A stretch of DNA of 64,000 nucleotides from Bimuria novae-zelandiae CBS 107.79 (Eukaryota; Ascomycota; Dothideomycetes; Pleosporales; Didymosphaeriaceae), in NCBI GenBank assembly GCA_010015655.1, contig ML976682.1, positions 1 through 64,000 on the forward strand. The letters run 5' to 3'. Position 1 is the stretch's first letter. Each line of letters begins with the position of its first letter. Below are positions 22,094 to 33,805 of the stretch, piece after piece. The notes below the pieces were generated by a model. The model saw nothing but the letters and a program-made list of their open reading frames with translations. It was not told where the DNA came from and did not search any database. Made by a program: the position numbers and the translations under genes.

Positions 22094-22435
22094 TGTCACG
22101 GTGTGACTGAGCACGGTCATGGGATGTCTGAGCACTGTCATGATACAGTCCGAGCACGGTCATGATACGGTCCAAGCACTGTCATGGCACGGTCTGGGCC
22201 CTGTCATGGTACGGTCTGGGCATTGTCATGATACGGTCTGGACACTGTCATAATCAGGTCTGAGCGCTGGCTGGTGCTCACGCTATCCTTAGACTGTATT
22301 GGACAGCTCCTGTATATAGACTCTTGCCACGTGCCTCTGTTTGTAGCTCCTTGAGCTACGTCTTGTAATCTATTCTACTATTATCCTTATAGCCATTGCT
22401 GCTACTAGTGTACTGTCCGCCTCCGCCCCCTGACA
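22094..22435 (+). repeat. solo LTR (342 bp) with internal minisatellite
   Basis: It begins TGTCACGGTG and ends CCCCCTGACA, matching the termini of the copia LTRs in this window. The flanks are TAATG (22089-22093) and CAATG (22436-22440), a target duplication with one C/T difference of the RIP type. No internal region is attached. Confidence 0.75.
22107..22270 (+). repeat. 22-bp tandem repeat, about 7.5 copies
   Basis: The units follow the pattern CTGAGCACTGTCATGATACGGT with variation, mainly transitions; the first unit is 21 bp. The array fills the upstream half of the solo LTR, where LTR promoters usually hold regulatory sequence. Confidence 0.85.
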
Positions 22436-23799
22436 CAATGCTATAAAACACTAGTAACAGACTTACATCTAAGGTTAATAGTGCAACGTTTAGGTTTATT
22501 ACCTTTATAAGCTCCTTGTTCTCTCCCTCTTTATTCTTCTTCTCATTTTGCTATTCTTCTTCCATCTGGACTCGCCTCTAGCTAGCAGTAAAGTCTTTAT
22601 AGTATTGAACTACGGTCTACAAACCCGGCTTTTTATTTCTATACCTACTCTTAATTCTAAGTAGAATAGATATGATATAATCTTTAGATGTCTTAATATT
22701 GTTTAGACTTACTCCTAGATTTAACTTCTTATATCTAGTATACAAAGTTGTTGTTAGTAAGATGTGCAAGATTAAGGTATTATTATTAACTTGCTAGTTC
22801 TATAGCGCTATTGCACTCCCGTAGTTTTTTTTTATACTTAGCTGAAGTTCTTTCAGAATCTACTTTCTATTAACAACGTTATTCTTCTTTTCTATAGCTA
22901 CATTATTGCTAGCACGCTTAAAGAAGGCCTCTAGTAAAATCTTGTAAGGCATTTTAATAGTACAATAAACTGCAGTAACTATAAGAAATAAAATAAGGCG
23001 TAGCATAGATTTTAGATATTAATAGTAATGCTGCTAGGGAAATAAAGTGATGCAATAATAGCTGAGGTAGTCAGGTAGACTTGACCTAGCCGCAAGACCG
23101 TACCTGTGACAAACCTCATTGCCACATCTCACCTCGGCCCGGCTTACCTCCGGATCGCATCCGACAGTACTCCGGTTCAGCCCCAGCCTAGTCCTGATGC
23201 GAGCTAGCAAGAATTCTTCGCACAGAACAGATACTTACACTTACGGCTGCGCAGTAGATAGTTCTGTAGTTTTGAATATCCTTCCGTACAAGACCTATAG
23301 GTGCTTTCATAATTGTTCCCTAGTTCCCCTGTGCCTGCGCATCTTCATTAATTCAGAGTCACTTCAGAGCTGTCCCGGAGACGGTTGCCCTGCGTCGTTA
23401 CAGTACCTTTATAATAAAAAGGCACAGCGCAATCCTCCTAGCTAAGGAGTAGCGGCACTAATCTTTTAGAACCCTAGAAGGCGAATGGTAGGGGCCTATT
23501 TTGTCCCCAGTCCTTAGGTAACAATTCTGTCCCCTTCTAAAACATGCCCCAGAGCTAAGACCCTACGTCTAAGCATCCCTCTCGTCTAGACTTGAAGAAA
23601 TTGTAAGGATGTGTCTGGGATATAAATGACTACAATTGGCTAATATAGGAGCAGGGCGACGCGACTGAGCCGCGGGTAAGCTGCGGGTGAGCAACCTGAG
23701 GGATGGGTGAGCCGAGGGTGATTAGTACCTGAGCAAAGCAGCGATGCTTACTAGCCATAGCGAGAAAGAGAGCGCTAGAGAAATTTGACTGACTACCTT
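22436..23799. other. AT-rich relic DNA with a GC-richer patch
   Basis: 22436-23100 is AT-rich and unreadable. 23104-23460 is GC-normal, begins TGTGACAAAC and holds a 108-codon frame of no recognised family; it could be an LTR whose second end I cannot fix. 23660-23725 contains imperfect tandem copies of a GAGC-CGGGTGAGC type motif. No gene is supported. Confidence 0.4.
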
Positions 23800-23998
23800 T
23801 GTCCGATTACATGGCACTTTGCACTAAACTTAAAGTGTAAAGGTGGCTGGGCAATCCTACGCCAAGAAAAGAAGACTTCGGTAGCAGTCTAACAGAACAC
23901 GAACAAGACACAAAACAAACATTATTAATTAATTATCACAACTATTAATTCTCATCATTGCATTAGCTTAAAGTGACAGAACACTATTAAATCTAACA
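23800..23998 (+). repeat. 5' LTR of second copia (199 bp)
   Basis: It begins TGTCCGATTACATGGC and ends CTAACA, against CTGACA in the 3' copy. Most differences from the 3' LTR are C-to-T or G-to-A on this copy. Confidence 0.9.
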
Positions 23999-23999
23999 A

Positions 24000-26900
24000 T
24001 TAAAAGTCTTACTACCTTAATACGACCGGTTGCAATAGCGCAATCTACCCTTAGAGACGCTACAGTTATCCTAACTAATAATAATAACTTTACTATATAG
24101 CTACAACAACTCAAAATGCGATGCAAGCCACTTAATATCTAGAAAATTATTAATCTAGACTTACCTATCAATCCGAAAACAAAACCCGTTATGCTAAAGC
24201 CTCCTGCTATTGGCCTCTACTAAGCATTACAAGCTTATGTAACTGCAAACCTAAACACCCCGCTAATACACCTATCGCAACTATCAACGCAAGGCATAAA
24301 GGCATATAAGGATAATATTAACATCTATAAGATACTCCTAAAAGACTATAAGATAAACGATTACGAATACAAAGAGGAGAGGGCAAACATTAATAAGGTA
24401 GTTATCTACCTATAATTAATAGTTTCAGCCTACCTATAAAAGAATTGCTGTTTACCAGAGCTATTAATTAAGCAATAGATTAGTAATCTTATAGCTAAAG
24501 TTAATGTTAACCTAGAGCATGAGTAAATACGGGCAAGGACCTAATATTATAAGGCAATTAAGCCTATAAGAAGCGTAGCTACCTAGTACATATAGCTAAA
24601 TAAGTATAATTACGTGGCCACTAAAGCAGAAACCCAAGGGGTAGGAGAGCTTTAGTAGCTAAGCGCAGTTAAAGAAGACTTTATAAAGGTAGTTAATTAT
24701 ATTACCTCTTAATAGGTCACAAATTTTTAGTCAACCTAGAGAAAGGACCCGTCCGTCTCTAGAGAAGGCATAATAAGACTCTTCTAAGACTATATAAATC
24801 TCTAGCACCTAAATAAGGGTAAATAAAAAGGCGCTTTTGCTACTATAGAGTCATTTCTCGCTAAAGGTGGTGAATCCACCTAGGCCATAGAGAGGGACGC
24901 CTCTCTTATAGATAAAGTAGTATTATTTAAACTAAGAGGAAGACCCCTTAAACAACGAAATAATAGTTTTAGTACTAGAACTAAGCGGTCTGCCACGAGC
25001 GATTACAAGCTAGTAGTAACTAGTAGCAAACACTACCCCGCTTATAATTAGCGTTATGCTCTAAGAGATTGCTTCTATGCATTCTTAGAGAAATAACCTA
25101 AATACTTTAAGCTAAAGCCTTTTATAGTAAAGCTAATCTAATTTAGGTTAGAGCACGACTTAGAGCTGCAAGAAGCCCTAAGAGCTCTTAAGAGACTAAG
25201 ATCTTAAATACTAAGAATTAAACTATTATACACTCCTACTCTAACGCGAATCACTGAGGCTAACGATAAGTAACTAGATAGACGAAAGATTACTAAAATC
25301 CTAGCAAGCTTTAATGCAGCATCCTTCTATACTAATCTAAACACGTACCTATTACGATACTTAGCTATCCTCGATTTAGGCATAACTTGCTACATCTTTA
25401 ACGACATTAATTACTTTGTCTCGTATAGGCCACCGTCGCCTAGAGACTTTATATGGGCTAGCAATACATAAGTATAGATTAAAGGATATAAGAGCGTCCA
25501 CTTTAACATACGGAGTGCAAGTGGCAACCGAATAATACGGCTAGATAATGTGGCCTATTGTCCTGATCTACTTTGCAACCTAGTGTCGTTCCGATTACTC
25601 CGCAAGCAAGGCCTTTGGTGGGATATAAAAGCAGACCCCATAACTCTAAAGAGAAGAGATAATATGACGCTAGCAGAGCTTTAGGAGCTATATAGATAAT
25701 GGGTGCTTGAGTACAGATCCGCCCTATTACGCTGCATGGTTGTTAATAGTGTACTAGCTGCCCACATAGCGCACAAAACCAACACCCACACTAGAAGGCC
25801 AAAGAAGGCAGATGCCTTAACCTGGCATAGACGACTAGGTCATCCAGGCCCTCAAGCCCTTGAACACCTTGTTCAGCAATCTTAGGGGGTAAGAATAAAA
25901 GGGCTTACTATAGCCAAATGCAATGTCTGTAGAAGAGCTAAACTTAAGCAATAAATACGCCGATAACTAAGGGATCTAATAAAAGGCCCTAGTAAAAGGG
26001 TAGCTATTAATTTCTACGATTTCAAAACTAACAGTTCTATAAAAGAGAAAAGTTAAATGCTAGTCACTAATTAATTCTCTAGCTTTATGTAGGACTTCTA
26101 CTTTAAAGACAATCGCCCAGCACGATTAATTATTAAGCTACTTAATAGCTTTGTATAATTTATAAAAGTACAATTTAACGTTACTATTAAGGTTATTAAA
26201 TCGGACAACAAAATCTTCTCTATTAAAGCTAAAGTAGAAAGGTGGTGCTTGGCATAAGGTATTAGAATCAAGCCTTTAGCACCTAATACCTAAGCATAAA
26301 ATAGAGGAGCTAAACGCTTAAGGGGTATTATTAAAGAGAAAGCGCGCGCGATACAACTTAACTTTAACCTATCTTAGTAAATATAGTCTAAAATCACCTA
26401 AGCCGCCATCTACCTTTATAATTAAACTCTAAACTATAGTAATTGCTGGCGATTACTATACGAAGTGTTCTTTACAACAGTAGCCTCTTAAAACGGCTTT
26501 ATCACCCAGCCACGAAAACCTAATTAAGCTCACCTGAAAGCATATAGCTGTAAAGCTTTTGCCATAACCAACAATACAAAACGCGGCAAGAGTAAGCTCT
26601 AAAGGCTTAACCCTAAGGCATAGATTAGCTACCTTGTTAGCTATTAATTAACTAATATTTAAAGAATCTAGATCCTATTACTTGCAAAGGTTATCAGCAC
26701 CCGCGATGTAATTTTTAATAAGGACTTAGTATTCTTAGGCAAGACTAAAGACCTAATAGACAACCTTATGTATAGCACCTTAGAAGAAATCGCAGCTTAG
26801 GTGCGATTAGTGGAGCTACCTCCCTTACCTTAGTAAAACCCAGAGACAGAGTCCTTTTATAAAGATAAAACAATTACTAACACATCGTATAAGGAAGGGG

Positions 26901-28810
26901 ACGAGGAGACCTTAGGCTATAGGCAAAGTAGGAAATTTAGCTATAAATACCTAACGCCTCTATTAACTCCACTACTAGTTGCACTCCTTGCCTAGTTAAT
27001 AATAAGAGATAAATAACCTAAACCACCTTATAAAGCACAAGCAGTGCAATTGCAAACAAGCCTATAAATTACTACTTTTATAGCAGGCACCAAAGCTGGT
27101 AGCGCTAGTAAATATAATAGCAAGATTCTTAATAAGGCCTAGCTTTAACGTATAATTATAGCAGGTAAGAAGCCGCATCGGAGCGTGCTACCAGAGCCAC
27201 CTACATGCCAAAACAAGCTCGAGGACCACCCTCTCTACGATATGTGGAAGAAAGCCAAGCAATCCCATCTACAGAGCCACAAGGAAATAAAATCCTAGAG
27301 TAAGGTTGCAGCCGCTCTAGTAAAAGCAATAGGCTACTAAATCCTTAACTATATATAGGTATATACCTATAAGTTTAATAAACACTATCGACTATAGAAG
27401 TGCAAGGCACGACTAGTTATAAGAGGTAACTAATAATAGCACCTTACTTCGTAAGAAACCTACGCTATAATACTAGTAGGATAATTATTTTACATGCTTA
27501 TAGTAATTATAGCTTAGTTTAACCTAGAGCTTATCTAACACAACGTTACTAACGCTTTTGTCCACGCAAAGCTAGACAGAGAAATCTACATAAGAATGCC
27601 CCGTGGCTACTCGCGAGCAGGCACAGTCCTCCACCTACACAAAGCACTCTACGGATTGCGCATATCTCCACTACTTTAGTAGAGAGAGTTCACATCAACG
27701 CTTCGTGATATAGGTTTCAAAACAGTACCCTATAAGCCATGCTATCTTATTAAGGATGGTATTATTATCTTCTTCTATGTAGATAACCTTATTATTACTT
27801 ACGACAAGTTATAATAGCAAGCTGCTAAAGCTGCTCTAGTAAAGATAAGCACTAAATTTACACTTACTAGTAACAACGACCTATAATAGTTTCTAGGAGT
27901 TGAAGTTATTAGAGACCGCTTGAACAGAAAGATCTAGCTTTTACAGGCCTTATACATTGACAAGATCTCGCGCCTTATTAAGCAACATAAGATATGGCAC
28001 GAAACACCTATAGTAGCAGTCGAACTACTTCCTCGAACTGGGCTTACTAGTAAGGCTAAAGTCAATTAATATTAGCGCAAGATAGGATCTATCCTCTACG
28101 CTATAGTAATTACACGATTAGATATTGCCTTTATAAGCTCTTAACTTTCACGATTCCTATTAAACCTAAGCAAAGAGCACTAAGCCGCTGCTAACCAAGT
28201 TTTCCTCTATCTTGCGGATACCAGATCACTAGGTCTTTAGCTTAGGGGTGCAGATACTTTAGAGGTGGCAAGTAACGCTTCTTTCGCTAATAATACGCTC
28301 GACCGCAAGAGCTCACAAGGATACATTATTAAGTTATTTGGTGGCTTAATTGTATGGAAAGCAAATAAGTAAGATACAGTTACTATATTAACTATAGAGG
28401 CCAAATTACTAGCTCTCTTATAGGTGGCTAAAGAAGCTTTGTTCATCTTACGATTACTAAAGGAGCTAAAGATTAACCTTAGTAATTCCCTTATTATAAT
28501 TAATTGCGATAACTAGCAAATAATCTAGCTTATTACTAAAGAGATCGCTAAGCTATAGACCAAGCTCCGTCATGTGGATATCCACAATCACTGGCTAAGA
28601 CAAGAGGTCGTATTAAAGACAATTAAGGTGGACTATTAACGCTTAGAGGACATGGTTGCAGATAGGCTTACAAAGGCCCTGCTAGCTAATAAGTGGAGTA
28701 ACTTTCTAAATAAATTAGGACTTGCAGAAATTAAGGACAAGATTATAAATATGGAGGTTAACCTGCTCAAGCTAGAGCAGAGAATAGAGGCTTTTGAAAT
28801 TAAACTGTAA
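24000..28810 (+). pseudogene. degenerate copia gag-pol (second family)
   Basis: The integrase zinc-finger text L-T-W-H-R-R-L-G-H-P-G-P-Q-A-L is open at 25820-25880, followed by C-N-V-C-R-R-A. RT text such as R-M-P-R-G-Y-S-R-A-G and H-K-A-L-Y-G-L-R is at 27590-27680. RNase H text with E-A-K-L-L-A-L is near 28400. Stops are mainly TAG and TAA from TGG, CAA and CAG. The frame is saturated, so no protein can be made. Confidence 0.85.
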
Positions 28811-28877
28811 AGGATAATACTGTTAGATCACTAATAGATAGTCTCTAGCTTAAGGATAAGCCTAAGCTAAGGGGGTG

Positions 28878-29076
28878 TGTCCGATTACATGGCACTTTGC
28901 ACTAAACTTAAAGTGTAAAGGTGGCTAGGCAATCCTACGCCAAGAAAAGAAGACTTCGGTAGTAGTCTAACAGAACACGAACAAGACACAAAACGAACAT
29001 CATTAATTAATTATTATAACTATCAATTCTCATCATTGCATTAGCTCAAAGTGACAGAACACTATCAAATCTGACA
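28878..29076 (+). repeat. 3' LTR of second copia (199 bp)
   Basis: Partner of 23800-23998, ending CTGACA before the ACCTT duplication. It also carries a few changes of its own, for example GCTAGGC against GCTGGGC. Confidence 0.9.
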
Positions 29077-29686
29077 ACCTTAAAAGATAAAGAAGGGTAG
29101 AATTACCTAGCCTATTACATTAATGTCCTAGATAGCTATAGTATACTTTTAATTACCTTACTATACGCTCTTTAGCCTGCCTTAACGCTTAAAACTATAA
29201 TAATTACTCTTATTAATATTATACTTATTATAAAGCTAGTTTTATTAAAGTTATAGGTATCTTTATCTAAGATACTATACTTAGCTTTAGTATTCTTTAC
29301 AAGCTAGAACTAGCCTTATATAACCTTAAGATCTTTACAGAGGACTCTTTTATAATTATATTTTTAATTAAACTTAACTTAGAGTTCTAACTAGTGCTTT
29401 ATAAAATTTATAGCTTAGTTTTAATTAATAGGCTTACAATACTACTTAGCTAACAAAAAATTAGTTATATCTTTAATAGTAATAAGCTAGGACGGAAATC
29501 CTCGCACGTTTAAGTTAAGTATATACTAAATAATTACTTACTCCTTTATTAAAAAAAAATTTATAAAGTTAGGTATATAATTAAGCTAAAAAGTTACTCT
29601 AGCATGTCTTTATCTTAGTATTTTTTTTAGTAACGCTATAAACTACTATAGCGCGTAGAATTAAAAGTAGCGCATTTCTTTTAATA
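29077..29686. other. AT-rich relic DNA
   Basis: About 600 bp of heavily AT-rich sequence between the copia and the Fot1 element, dense in TpA and stop codons in all frames. Probably old RIP-damaged transposon DNA; nothing is readable. Confidence 0.5.
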
Positions 29687-31533
29687 ACGTGGTTCACCAC
29701 CGAGCGGGCCAACCCCACCGAGCGGGCCAACTTTGCTAAATGCAGCCCACCTCTAGCTTATACTATAATGCCATTACAATATAACGCGCAATAACCTTAT
29801 ACTAAAAGCGCACTATAGCTTGCTATCTAAGCTATAATTAAAAATTATAATAAGAGTAAAAGACGCGTTATTATAGCCTTTAGCGTGCCTTAAATAATAG
29901 TATAATAACAACGCTAAGGAGCCCTCTCTCGACGTAATTACGAGCCTAACTTAAAGAAGCTAACTAAGCTAAAGGAGGAGGCTCTAGTCTAACATATACT
30001 TAAGCTTAACTAGCGAGGAATAGGTATAACAAGGGATATAGTCTAAGATATAGCTAATAATCTACTTACTAAGCGCGGTAGATAGCCTATTAGTAAGTAC
30101 TAGATAGACAGGCTTAAGACGCGTACGCCAGAAATTAAGCTTTAAAGGAGCTATCTATATAATTATTAGCGAGCCTTGAACAAAGATCTACGTATTATAA
30201 CGCCCTAGTTTAAGCTAGTTACTAATACTAAGACTAAGTATGGTATCGCTAATGACGACACGTATAACTTTAACGAGACAGGCTTTATAATAGGGGTAAT
30301 ACAGGGTTAGATAGTCTTTATAGGCTCTAAGAAGCAAAGCAACCTAAAGAAGATTTAACCTAGTAACTATAAGTAGGTTACTAATATCTAGGGTATTAGC
30401 GCTAAAGGCTAGGCTCTACTACCCTTTCTTATCTTCCCTAGTAAGGTTCTAATTACGTCCTAGTTCCATAATCTACCCCGAGACTAGGTTATTAAAGTTA
30501 GTCTTAATAGCTAGACGTTAAATAAGCTTAGTCTTGCCTAGCTAAGGTATTTTAATACCTATACTAAGGCGCGTAGTTTAGGTGCACACTAGCTACTAAT
30601 TATAGATAGCCACGAGAGCCACTGCTCACACAAATTCCATAAATACTATAAGGAATAGAAGATTATTATTCTCTATATGCCTCTATACTTATCACACCTC
30701 TTGCAGCCACTTAATGTAGGTTGTTTTTCGCCTTTAAAGCGGGCGTACAGTAATAAGATTAGTAGCTTAGCATAGTATAGCACTAAGCAGATTAAGAAGG
30801 AAGCCTTTCTACTAGCCTTTAAAATAGCCTTTAAAAAAGTAATAATAAAGGTGAACATCTGCGCAGGCTTTAAAGGCGCTAGATTAGTCTTACATAACCT
30901 AGAGGCGGTGTTATTAAGACTTAATGTGGTTCTTTGTACGCTAACTCCACCTAACGCAGAGGACACCCTATAGGAATTAAAAATACTAAGTAACCTCCGC
31001 GAGATAGAGGCTTAGTTAACGCTAGTTTATAAGCGTGTATAGAAGTATAGAGATTTACTAGTTTCTCCGCTTTTTAGAGCTATTAAGCAGCTTAATAAAG
31101 GTGTTACATTAATAGGGCACGAAATAGTATTAATATAATAAAAAATAGCAGGGCTTCGCAAAATAGTAGAGATAGTAATAAAGGTAAAAAGTTAAAAGAG
31201 GAAGTATATTTAGGCAGCTAAAACACTTACAGTAAGAAAGGTAGTCGATTTAATAGCTAAAAAGGATAGTAGTAGGCAAAAGGAGGGTGAAGAGTCTGCA
31301 AAGAGGGTGCGTGGGTAGAGGCGCTACGGACGTTACGGCAAAGCTGGCCACAACGCTCGCACCTGCGCAGTAGAAATTATAGATGCATCTAATAGTAATA
31401 AGTCTAAATAGTATTTCTATGTTTTGCGAATTATAGTAAATTATAGTGGTGTTATAGGAGGCGCTTCGCAATAGACTAACTTTTAAAAAGTGGCCCGCTC
31501 GGTGGGGTTGGCCCGCTCGGTGGTGAACCACGT
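29687..31533 (+). mobile_element. Fot1/pogo-type Tc1-mariner element
   Basis: A 1847-bp element with TA on both sides (29685-29686 and 31534-31535). The inverted repeats are about 43 bp, beginning ACGTGGTTCACC; each holds two direct copies of a CACCGAGCGGGCCAA motif. The repeats are GC-rich and undamaged while the interior is AT-rich and full of stops. Confidence 0.9.
29870..31020 (+). pseudogene. degenerate Fot1/pogo DDE transposase
   Basis: The order of readable blocks fits Fot1: a basic N-terminal helix-turn-helix region with K-L-T-K-L-K-E-E-A-L (about 29955), D-E-T-G-F (about 30270), the second acid region D-S-H-E-S-H-C (about 30605) and Y-L-S-H-L-L-Q-P-L-N-V-G-C-F-S-P-L-K (about 30690-30740), a hallmark of the family. 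Many TAG and TAA codons interrupt it in the RIP pattern. Confidence 0.82.
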
Positions 31534-32500
31534 TAGCTTAAAATATAAGCTATAATTAGACTTTTTTTAATTTTAATAACTAGTTAGGTGGCTAAGATAT
31601 CGCGTTATACTATAGGTGATAGAATGTTTTAATAGGGCCTTGGCATTTCCGGCCACTCGCTTGTGGAGTACGTTACTAGAAATAAGGAGAAGTTGATTAA
31701 ATAAATTAGTAAATAAAAAAATTAGATTTAGAAAATCTAGAGCTATAATTATTTTAAAATATACTATATTTAGTTCTCTTAATACACTACCTTTCCGTCT
31801 AAAAGACACCGCGAAGTCATGAGCTGCAGTGAGACAGACAACCAGCAGGCGCCTGGTCGAAGTGAGCAGACAGAGTGACCGGGGTGGGAAGACAAGGATC
31901 CCGGATGAGCGAAAAAGGCTAGCGGAAAAGTAGGTTGGTTACGCACTCGTGTGACGCTTAGCTGCGGTAATAGATGAGTGAGAAGCCTGCCGCGTTCCCC
32001 GGCGACAGACATGCAAGTAGGGGCGAGAGCGAAAGCGAGGTACATGGACGAAGTAGAAGAAGATGTGCTGCCAACGGTCAACGGGTGGGTGATCTCGGAA
32101 CAATCACGAGTGGGAGAATGCTAGAAAAAGACCATGCAATGTATTCCCGTAATAGCATACAACGGACGCCTGAACCTATACACACGAAAAGAGAGAGTGC
32201 ACCATTCGTAGGATATGCCGTGGACCCAATCTGCCAGCTGCACGTTCGACCATGTCTGTCTCGAAGTCATGTGGATGTGCGTGACATATTAAAATCTAGT
32301 AAGTTCGCCATCATACCCAACACAGCTGGTCTGTGTTGCCGATTATTCCATCCCCAATCCCCATTTACACACTCTCTTCCCTACCCGGTCGCTGTGAAGG
32401 ACGCTCGCGCCCTGGGTGCACACATGATGTCAAAGGAACGTGGTCGGAACGGTGATGATTCCAAACGGTGGCGGTGGGAACGGCCCCGATGCTAAATAAT
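31534..32500. other. transition from AT-rich block to gene island
   Basis: 31534-31800 is still AT-rich relic DNA. Composition turns normal near 31800, about 700 bp from the ECM33 stop codon. A 173-codon plus-strand frame (31974-32495) overlaps the ECM33 3' flank and has low-complexity basic composition. I regard it as chance. Confidence 0.5.
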
Positions 32501-33805
32501 TTACAAAAGCAGGATGGCAAAAAGACCGACGAGGCCGAGAGAAATGCTGGGAACGCTCAGGCCAACAGCGGCACCAGGCTTGTTACCGCTACCGCTGCTT
32601 GAGCCGCTGGGCTGGGTGCCCGCAGTGTTGGCCTTGTCAAGCTCGCCCAAGCACACGTACTTGCCCTTGGGGAGCTTGTTCGAATCGCGGAGGGGATCGT
32701 AGAACTTCGAGCAGACATCACCGATGTTGCCAGTTGACTGGAGGTTGAAGACACCCTTGACAAGTTCCAAAGAAGGTGTTTCGACCCTGAATGCTGTTAG
32801 TGCCATATCTCACAGCTAGCCTCTAGGAGTACCTACTTGCTGAAGTTACCACTGATGTCAAGCGCAGCCCCAACGTTCTTGAGTTTGGGCAGGCCCTGCA
32901 ACTCATGGAGGTTGGTGTTGTTGGCGATCTGAAGGTTGGCGTCGACTTTGGTGAGAGCGTCAAAGGAGATGTTCTGCAGACCCTTGTTGTTGGCGATAAC
33001 AAGAGCACCGTCGATCTGTGTCAGGTTCGGCGCGGAGATGCTGGTGAGATTGTCGCTCTCGAAAACGCCGAAATCACCGACGTTGATCTTGGACAAGGCC
33101 GGGATGTCGAGGGAACCGATGGCGCGGAGAGAGATGTTGTTGGCCGACTCAAGGATAGGGAACGACACGTTGACTTGGAGATTGTTGTACGAGAGCTCGA
33201 GGCGCTCGGTGATGTTGGTGATGTTCATGAAGTTGATGGTGTCGATCGCCTTGTTGTTGGCGATCAGGATGTCCGCAGCCTCGTTCAGACCAATACCATT
33301 CAAGTTCAATAGCACTGTGTTCTGAATGTCGAGATGGTCGCACTTGGAGATGACGCTGGTGAACTCCAAGTTTCGGAGGTTGGCGAGACCGTTCAAAGTG
33401 AGGGTGTCGACCGATGTCAACTGGGGCATGGACAAAGAAGCGATCTCCGGAACGTTGGATACCCGCAGTTCACCCGTGATGTTCTTGAGGCTGCCTGCCG
33501 AGAACCGTACGATGTCCTTGTTGTTCTCGAGGATCAAATCGCCGTCGATAGACTGGAGCTGGCCATCAAGAGAGAGATCTGAGCCTACGCCCGTCGCAAT
33601 GGCAATGGAGCCGGTGTATGTCTTGCACCCGGCGATGGCGGTGGCGTCGCCGCTGTTCTCAATCGTCGCGGTTGCGGAGGTGCTGCAGGAGGCGGCTAGC
33701 AAGCAGGTCAGCGAAGGTCAGGAGAGCGGCGACGAAGCATTGGAACGTACCGTAGGCTGAGCCGGCCACTGCCAGCGCAGGCAGAGCAATTTTGAAGAGG
33801 GACAT
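32501..33805 (-). CDS. ECM33: Ecm33-like GPI-anchored cell wall protein
   Basis: Cell-surface glycoprotein of the Sps2/Ecm33 family, needed for fungal wall integrity. Three exons (33805-33751, 33695-32837, 32786-32501) give 399 residues, the usual size. Seen: a signal peptide M-S-L-F-K-I-A-L-P-A-L-A-V-A (about 1-18) cut near the first intron, receptor-L-domain-like leucine repeats over about 40-330 with N-G-L-A-N-L-R-N-L and I-A-N-N-K patterns and many N-x-S/T sites, a Ser/Gly linker, and a hydrophobic tail S-L-G-L-V-G-L-F-A-I-L-L-L, the GPI signal. The first intron separates the signal peptide from the mature protein. It is the first gene after a 12-kb transposon block, and its sequence is undamaged. 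Confidence 0.93.

Larger units (their letters stand above)
23800..29076 (+). mobile_element. second Ty1/copia element, RIP-damaged in LTRs and interior
   Basis: It is 5277 bp with 199-bp LTRs (23800-23998 and 28878-29076) and a perfect target duplication ACCTT (23795-23799 and 29077-29081). A polypurine tract of five G precedes the 3' LTR. The LTRs differ at about nine positions, all transitions of the RIP type, with changes in both copies. The family differs from the copia at 5444. Confidence 0.92.

Noticed and set aside
22094..23445. CRISPR-like repeat array
   Set aside because: The 22-bp units are contiguous without spacers and lie in a eukaryotic LTR; it is a minisatellite.
23104..23545. 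Additional LTR from TGTGACAAAC to CTAAAACA
   Set aside because: No matching target duplication or second copy was found in the window; left as undefined relic DNA.
31974..32495. 173-codon plus-strand frame next to the ECM33 stop
   Set aside because: Low-complexity basic text, no motifs, overlaps the expected ECM33 3' untranslated region; likely chance.
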